DNA from: Thraustochytrium sp. TN22
Lineage: Eukaryota > Sar > Bigyra > Thraustochytrida > Thraustochytriidae
Assembly: GCA_013306675.1 (NCBI GenBank)
Contig: JABLUY010000241.1
Location: 1-55,943, forward strand
Direction: 5' to 3'
Length of the DNA stretch: 55,943 nucleotides
Shown here piece by piece: positions 51,801 to 55,943 of the stretch. Both the position numbers and the translations under genes were made by a program. The notes under the pieces were generated by a model. That model worked only from the letters and a program-made list of their open reading frames with translations. It searched no databases and had not been told where the DNA came from. Position 1 is the first letter of the stretch. Each line of letters begins with the position of its first letter.

Positions 51801-53251
51801 GCGCGGACGCTCGTCGGGGTCTCGGACGTGGGCGGCGAGACGTCCTCGTTGGTGGCGGCGTCGCTGTCGCCAGCGCCAGCCTCGGCCGGCGGGGTGACGA
51901 TGGACATGGACATGGAGCGCATGATCGGGCGCGTGCCGTCAAAGGAGCCGCGCTGCAAAAAGGGGCCGCCCGCGGACGAGGTGCGCGCACGGTTGTAGCC
52001 CTGCATGAGCGCATGGCCGTGGTGCAGCGTGATGAGGAGGTCGAGGTCGCTCTGGCCGGGCAGCCAGAGGCCGGTGGCGAAGGAGCCGTAGATTTGCACC
52101 ACGGCGCTCGCGTAAAGGTTGTGCACGACCTCCTCGACGCGACGCCAAATGACCGTGGCATCGTTGCCCGAGTAGCCGGACATGTCGTATTCGAGGCTGT
52201 CGGGCGCGTTGCGCGGGCGCACGTTCATGGCCTTGACCACGTTCTCCAGAAAGGTCTCGATGCTCTCGTTGACGGGTTTCAAATAGGACACGTTCGGCTC
52301 CTCCTCGACGACGATGGAGAGCGGCTTGCGCAGGCGCGCCTGCGTGCCGGACTTCTCCACCGCGGAGTCGTCCGGGTCGCCAGTGGCGGCGGTCGCCGCG
52401 GCGCCCTCGCCGCTGCGCTGCGCGCACGGGTCCGCGGACGGGCCCGTGCCGGTTGTGACGGACGAGAGTCCCGACATGTAGCCGGAGTCCTCGTTGGTGT
52501 TCATGGAGGACACGCTGCTGTCCTCGCTGCACAGGCTTTCATTGGAGCTCGCGTCCAGCACCGTCATGGTGACGCCCGGCTGCGGCTGCGACAGCGGCTG
52601 CCCAGCCGCAGCCGCAGCCGCAGCCGCAGCGGCCGCGGCGCTCGCGCTGCCGCGCTTGCTCTTCTTCGACCCGCGCGAGCGCTTGCCGGCGCTCCCGGTG
52701 CTGCTCCTGCTGCTACTGCTGCTGCTGCTGCCGCCGCCAGGGGCGGCTTCGGGCACCGTGGTCGGGCAGGCATCCAGAGCGTCCGCCACGGTCTGGCTGA
52801 GCAGGTCGCAGCGCGTCTCGTCCCAGAGGCGGGTGTCGGGCAGCACGTTGCTTAGCACCGCGCGAAAGTGCTTGTACAAAATGGGCTCGCACCGCCTGAC
52901 GCGGCGGATGCGCACCTGCGCAAGCAGCTCCGTGTCCTTGGTGTCGCCTGCTGCGCTGGGCATGCGCCGCATCGGCTCGATCTCGCGGCGGCCCTCCGAG
53001 GCCGCCTCGAAGCCGATGTGCAGGTACTCGCGCTGCACGTCGAGAATAAAGACCTTGGTGCCCGGCTGCACCTTGCGCACCACCTCCAGGTTTTCTTCCA
53101 CCGTGCCGAGCAGCATGCGGTCCTCCACGGCGCGCACCGTCGCGGAGTTGCAACGAAAGAGGACGCCGGCGGGCGCCGGCGCCGGCGCCGGAGTCGGCCC
53201 CGGCAACGCCGACGCCGACGCCGACGGCGCTGTTGTTTGCGTGCCGCTCAT
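48803..53251 (-). CDS. DCD domain - TENT4/Trf4-type poly(A) polymerase - RRM fusion
   Basis: The product has 1482 residues. A DCD domain lies at about 29-158: G-V-L-F-R-C-N-S, P-G-T-K-V-F-I-L-D, L-H-I-G-F-E-A-A-S-E-G, A-Q-V-R-I. DCD is a plant stress and cell-death module. The nucleotidyltransferase core has Y-G-S-F-A-T-G-L-W-L-P-G-Q-S-D-L-D (about 388-405, two catalytic Asp) and the third Asp in V-D-I-S-F (about 722), split by a roughly 300-residue disordered insert. The central domain G-G-L-G-S-Y-S-L (about 771), a second insert, and the PAP-associated part (G-V-L-L-M-G-F-L-Q-L-Y, about 1015; G-S-F-N-M-Y, about 1083) follow as in Trf4/TENT4 enzymes. A Pro-rich linker leads to an RRM (about 1380-1455: I-T-I-V-A-R-N-I-P, then G-S-L-Y-I-T-Y). 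It probably adds A-tails to RNAs and selects them by its own RRM. Confidence 0.85.
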   Translation of the reverse strand: MSGTQTTAPSASASALPGPTPAPAPAPAGVLFRCNSATVRAVEDRMLLGTVEENLEVVRKVQPGTKVFILDVQREYLHIGFEAASEGRREIEPMRRMPSAAGDTKDTELLAQVRIRRVRRCEPILYKHFRAVLSNVLPDTRLWDETRCDLLSQTVADALDACPTTVPEAAPGGGSSSSSSSRSSTGSAGKRSRGSKKSKRGSASAAAAAAAAAAAAGQPLSQPQPGVTMTVLDASSNESLCSEDSSVSSMNTNEDSGYMSGLSSVTTGTGPSADPCAQRSGEGAAATAATGDPDDSAVEKSGTQARLRKPLSIVVEEEPNVSYLKPVNESIETFLENVVKAMNVRPRNAPDSLEYDMSGYSGNDATVIWRRVEEVVHNLYASAVVQIYGSFATGLWLPGQSDLDLLITLHHGHALMQGYNRARTSSAGGPFLQRGSFDGTRPIMRSMSMSIVTPPAEAGAGDSDAATNEDVSPPTSETPTSVRAESPVPAQQAASTWASRARAGVPDAAEAGPGPGPAPLAASQEQARRESTGSAPASAPEDGGAVAGQPGRRQAGRSMERDCEAEAPARPSSTPVPGSRQSGGQLTSQGLPPLAAPSAGVPRLPLSTRSQGTETTRSAEPQTHAQVQTPAPVPVPAPMPSTLPPFGHYFAGMPSPLMDAGVDLGSDRGQLLTYMCAMHSALKAQPWCKSIKLIKSSTMPVIKMQAVNLKADGTASGPEIPVDISFRTADHYGLQARDFVLQLTDDLCGVLRPLVLILKRLLRENDLHDVYKGGLGSYSLTALVVFFLVRVGFVISGEMVSHLGRMFQPPRIPLTPTPPTSAATAQPASPAPCSLPSPVASLQQPQPQQPPSPAPAMAASPLGVPPQMRTPRFPFVEFDNLPPLYKLDSSASDHGQDADEDAESSSARNNNDNNNSGTRIGAGGERRARSDLRGDRVNEGEEADEAEIDGEADHDHDRDADEDDARSKGNSSVESPAMDEEEILKKAAQVVESATRESREWLRGFVRGGCEGKVNVGVLLMGFLQLYSRPARGGLDLEQLELSILQRGSVRLQRRRRDTDGLPQQPSPLCIRDPVRRSHCLGSGSFNMYLVQQKFGQLRDMLMHSPSKLSDMLAMDLPPSVSQASPQSAPLPSMGMPAPHGFGPTPPYPGISGYVPFIPVSFSGAPHPMVPLPMHLPLGYGPLAGGYGALSGPGGQAPPSPATPLSAAACTTPQPQPCADSAAGGGTQAEMTTENAKEAAPPKVASQMPQGDGVPPRVPAPAHGPPSSPYHGMPGVPMQFAYPSMGFSHGAYGFPAGFAPAAGGPATPTADAATAAAAAAAASSSQQQPQRPHATRSNGTQTMPPLAKGTQTQQTFTPPMPPPHYMMWPLPDVPRSPANSLIPDEGITIVARNIPYEASPEDFADLEEKFRALGKVISTNQSAARGSLYITYANNVDARRAMLRMQGHRIMDREVRIKFYKDLMQDYNDTVRNMMYPPPYSA

Positions 53252-53272
53252 GTCGTCGGCACTGATGTGATG

Positions 53273-53278
53273 TATATA
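53273..53278 (-). promoter_or_regulatory. TATATA element close to DCD-fusion ATG
   Basis: TATATA lies 21 bases before the DCD-fusion start codon, as in the orphan gene. Moving the start downstream would remove the DCD domain, so the ATG is probably right and the leader very short. Confidence 0.4.
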
Positions 53279-53393
53279 TGTACGCACGCCCGCGCCGCAG
53301 CCGCAGCCGCAGACGCTTTCACACGGAATCCCCCGCGCCGGTCGAGCGAGCGGCTCTTCCGGTCGCGCCTACTTTCGCTGTACCGTGCGCTTC

Positions 53394-53627
53394 CTATGAC
53401 GGTCGGCCGCGGCACGACGAGCTGTAGACAATAGAGTTTATAAGACGTCCCACGACCACGACGCCGAAGGTGACGCCCACGTCGAGCGAGCCCGACGACG
53501 AGGCCGAGGCCGAAGCCGAAGCCGGTCGTGGGGTCCCCCGACGCGCGAGGCGCTCTAGCCAGTCGGCGAGCGCCGACTCGGACACGCGTGTTAAAAATAC
53601 GCGGACGCCGCGCCTGGCCGTGCTCAC
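53394..53627 (-). other. Candidate coding fragment with hydrophobic segment
   Basis: This minus-strand frame has codon use like the real genes (GTC/GTG, CTC, GCC). It encodes an A-L-A-D-W-L-E-R-L helix, a Ser/Ala spacer and a hydrophobic V-G-V-T-F-G-V-V-V-V-G stretch, ending at TAG. It has no ATG, but GTGAGC and TTTTTAAC words at its 5' end resemble splice signals. It could be a terminal exon. Confidence is low. Confidence 0.22.
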
Positions 53628-55333
53628 GCCGCGAGCGAGCGCGCGCGGTGGTCCTAGGCGGGTGCTCTCGTTCGCCTCCGCGCAAGCTCGCTCGCAGCTA
53701 CTCGCTACTTGGCGCGCAGGTAGCTAGCTAGTAGATGTCGGGAGGAGAAGTAGAAGAAAGAGGGGGGGTCGCGTCGTCGGCGCCGCTTCTGCGCGCGCGT
53801 CCGCGCCTCCGCGGCCGCGCACGGGCCTGCCCGCTCGCCTCGCCGCGCCGCCTTGCCGCGCCTCGCCTCGCGCCTCGCCTCGCCGCGCTGGCCGCGCGTG
53901 CGCGCCGCCGCGCGCGCGCGTGCGCGGTGCCGGCCGGGGTCGCCAGGCGGGGAGGGGAGTGAGGTGCCTGCCTGAGCGGGCGCCGCCACGATGCCGCCGC
54001 GTGCGCCGGGGGCCGCCGCTTCGCTCCGCTCAGCTGCGCTCCGCGCCACTTCGCTCCGCTCGCGCCGCCGCGCGCCGACCCAGGCCGCGCCCGCCGGCCG
54101 CGCCGCCGCGCCGCCGCGCCGCCGCGCCGCGCAGGAGTCCGACTGCCGGGCGCGCCTCGCCCCGACTCGAACTGGCCTGTTTAGGACCGTCCCGAACCCC
54201 TTTCGGACGTGTGCACGCTCGCGCCGACTCGCCTCATCATCAGGGCATGTCACGTCAAGCCTGAATCAGAAGATCAGGCATCAGCCGCAGCCCGCGCGCT
54301 CTCGGGCGCGCTCGGTCGCCGCTCGCCGCTCGCGGCTCGGCCGGCGCCCCCGTGCCGTGCCGTGCCGCGCCGAGGACCTACGGAGAGACCGCGGGGCGGC
54401 GTGGCGCGGCGCTGGCCCGCAGCTGGCGGGCACGCCGCCGTCGTCAACGACGCGCTGGTGGCCGCTGTGAACTTGAACCGCAACGTGAACTTGGACGTTC
54501 TGTCAAAGAAGAAGTTCGATCTGAGGCGGAGGCGGAGGAGCTGGTGCACTTCAAGTTGAGATTATCCGATTCCGAGTCCGGCATCGTCGTGGTCGCTCTG
54601 ATCACCGAGCTACCGCCGCCGACCTGGGAGGGGCGTCGACGACTCTGCCCTGAAAGCAGTGAAAGGGAAAGGAAGCTCATCTGACTCAACAACACCGACT
54701 TACATTCTACGATGGCCTGCTTTCTGCACGTGCGACGGGCTCAGGCTGGCGAGGCGGACCGCACTTAACTTACTACAACTCCGCAGCCCCTGCCAGCTGG
54801 CGACCAGGTGGGCAGTCGCAGAGCAGGTGCTCGGACCGCGAGACTCTGACCCAGACAACCCGCGATTGTGCAGCCCGCTTTGCTCCGCCAGCCGATCAAT
54901 CGAGGGGCGCGCGGCGAGGGGCGCATCGTCAGGGCGCTCACTGTCAGCAGATTTGAAGTTGATGAAGAGGAGGCCGCCTTACAGTCCGCCGCGGCGGCGA
55001 GTCCGAGGCTGATGAACCCATTTATAGACCAGTTACTCATTGAGTCTTCAAAGAGAAGATCGTCTCGCGGGCGCGCTGCTGCAACTGGCAGGGCTCCCGG
55101 ACGGACGCGGGCGCACGCACGCACGCATGCACGAGCACGATCTGCAAGGTCGTTTCACCCTAGCGCCCGGCGTCCCTTTCGTGATCGCGCGAGCGCTGGT
55201 GCGGTAGCTAAGAGCTCGGCGCTTGGCAGACGGGTCAACTCCAGCAGCACTAACAGACCCAGGACCCGCTGGGGCTACGTTCGAGCCGGGGCCGCCGGAT
55301 TCGCCACCACCTTCTCGAGGGGGAGAAGCGTAA

Positions 55334-55943
55334 GAGACAGGAGCAGCAGCGGGCGGAGCTCCTGAGCATGTCGAAGATGAGGCCCTGGGGCGCCTTGCCG
55401 AGCTACTTGGCGGCGCGCGAGACGTTGCATTGGCCGCGCGCACGCTCGAGACATTGCTGCGCGCCAAGAACAAGCTGGAGCTGCAGGAGATGCTTCGAGG
55501 TGCTGCAGCTCTCATCAAGGAGACCGCCGTGCTCGAGACAATTGTAAGCTGGGCGAGCGGTTGCCTTGCCTCGATGCTGCACGAAGAGATCTGCCTTCTC
55601 ATGGCTGGCGAAGGCGATGCAAAGACGGAGTGCTGGCAGTATCAAGCCAATTTCGCGGCGTGTACAAGGACTTCGATGCCAACGAGATCCGCGACTGGAG
55701 ACCTCTCGCCAACGGGAGGAATCTGAAGAAGAATGAAGCCGATTTCTTCCGGCTCGGCCAGTGAGCTCCCACCAGCCTGTGCGATTACATCATCGTGTTG
55801 CTGTACTCTCTCCGTAGCCTCGAGCGGGTGGATCGCGAGGTTCGCGCCAAGGCCTGCGGTAGTGTCGACGGCAACGCCTGGCTCCACTGGGTCGCTCACC
55901 TCCTCAACCCGAGAGCGTCTCAGCACGTGCGGACCATCACGGC
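55334..55943 (+). CDS. Candidate partial, intron-bearing gene at right edge
   Basis: One frame (55334-55726) gives a Leu/Ala-rich helical peptide with D-V-A-L-A-A-R-T-L-E and L-E-L-Q-E-M-L. A second frame, open from about 55561, reads F-R-G-V-Y-K-D-F-D-A-N-E-I-R-D-W. It continues to the window end apart from one TGA at 55762-55764. That TGA falls inside a good 57-base intron (55761-55817) that starts GTGAGC and ends in a pyrimidine tract plus GTAG; its removal keeps frame. The switch between the two frames needs another splice (a GTAAGC donor lies at 55544, the acceptor is unclear) or a frameshift. I recognise no family. A decayed pseudogene is the alternative. The gene runs off the window. 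Confidence 0.35.

Larger units (their letters stand above)
53252..55333. other. Unresolved GC-rich region
   Basis: No long intact gene. The left end is the DCD gene promoter. About 53810-54160 is CGCC/GCCTC low complexity. Short frames with protein-like composition occur: a minus-strand frame at 53394-53627 (annotated separately), a plus frame ending at 54684 (acidic, with I-V-V-V-A-L-I-T-E-L-P), and a plus frame at about 54950-55050 (M-N-P-F-I-D-Q-L-L-I-E). None has a supported start and a splice pair. They may be exons of an intron-bearing gene. Confidence 0.45.

Overview
The window reads as nuclear DNA of a GC-rich, intron-poor, flagellate-forming protist. The genes are eukaryotic: axonemal dynein heavy chain, COPI beta subunit, sideroflexin, RIC1, AAGAB and a PKA catalytic subunit. 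Most are single uninterrupted frames with strong G/C at third codon positions, including a 12.9 kb dynein gene. A thraustochytrid or related stramenopile is my best guess. It rests on genome style, not on a marker gene, and is inference. I see no rRNA, tRNA, CRISPR or clear transposon.

Layout, left to right. A pentanucleotide repeat opens the window. Next come a multi-FHA protein with a C-terminal CaaX box (+) and a Golgi-type GT10 fucosyltransferase (+). RIC1 (-) and a TMEM260-like glycosyltransferase (+) diverge from a repeat-rich spacer. AAGAB/p34 (-) is followed by a 2.3 kb spacer that may hold a small spliced gene. A PSI-like membrane protein (+), a C3HC zinc-finger protein (-) and a 4308-residue inner-arm-type dynein heavy chain (+) fill the middle. 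Then come a sideroflexin (-), an ankyrin-repeat protein (+), a tiny spliced gene (-), an orphan secreted Cys-rich protein with a uORF (-), PKA-C (+), a protein with ten F-x-P motifs (-), COPB1 (-), an orphan protein (+) and a DCD-nucleotidyltransferase-RRM fusion (-). The last 2.7 kb has no long intact gene but shows coding-like fragments and a plausible partial, intron-bearing gene at the edge.

How the genes relate. Five proteins belong to the secretory pathway (GT10, TMEM260-like, RIC1, AAGAB, COPB1). Dynein and possibly the F-x-P repeat protein point to the flagellum. Eukaryotic neighbours need not cooperate, so these groupings are descriptive only.

Most notable: (1) a DCD domain, described from plants, fused to a TENT4-type poly(A) polymerase core and an RRM; (2) short perfect inverted repeats about 45-70 nt downstream of many stop codons; (3) intron-bearing mini-genes hidden in apparently empty spacers; (4) a FHA protein with a prenylation motif; (5) the unassigned F-x-P repeat protein.
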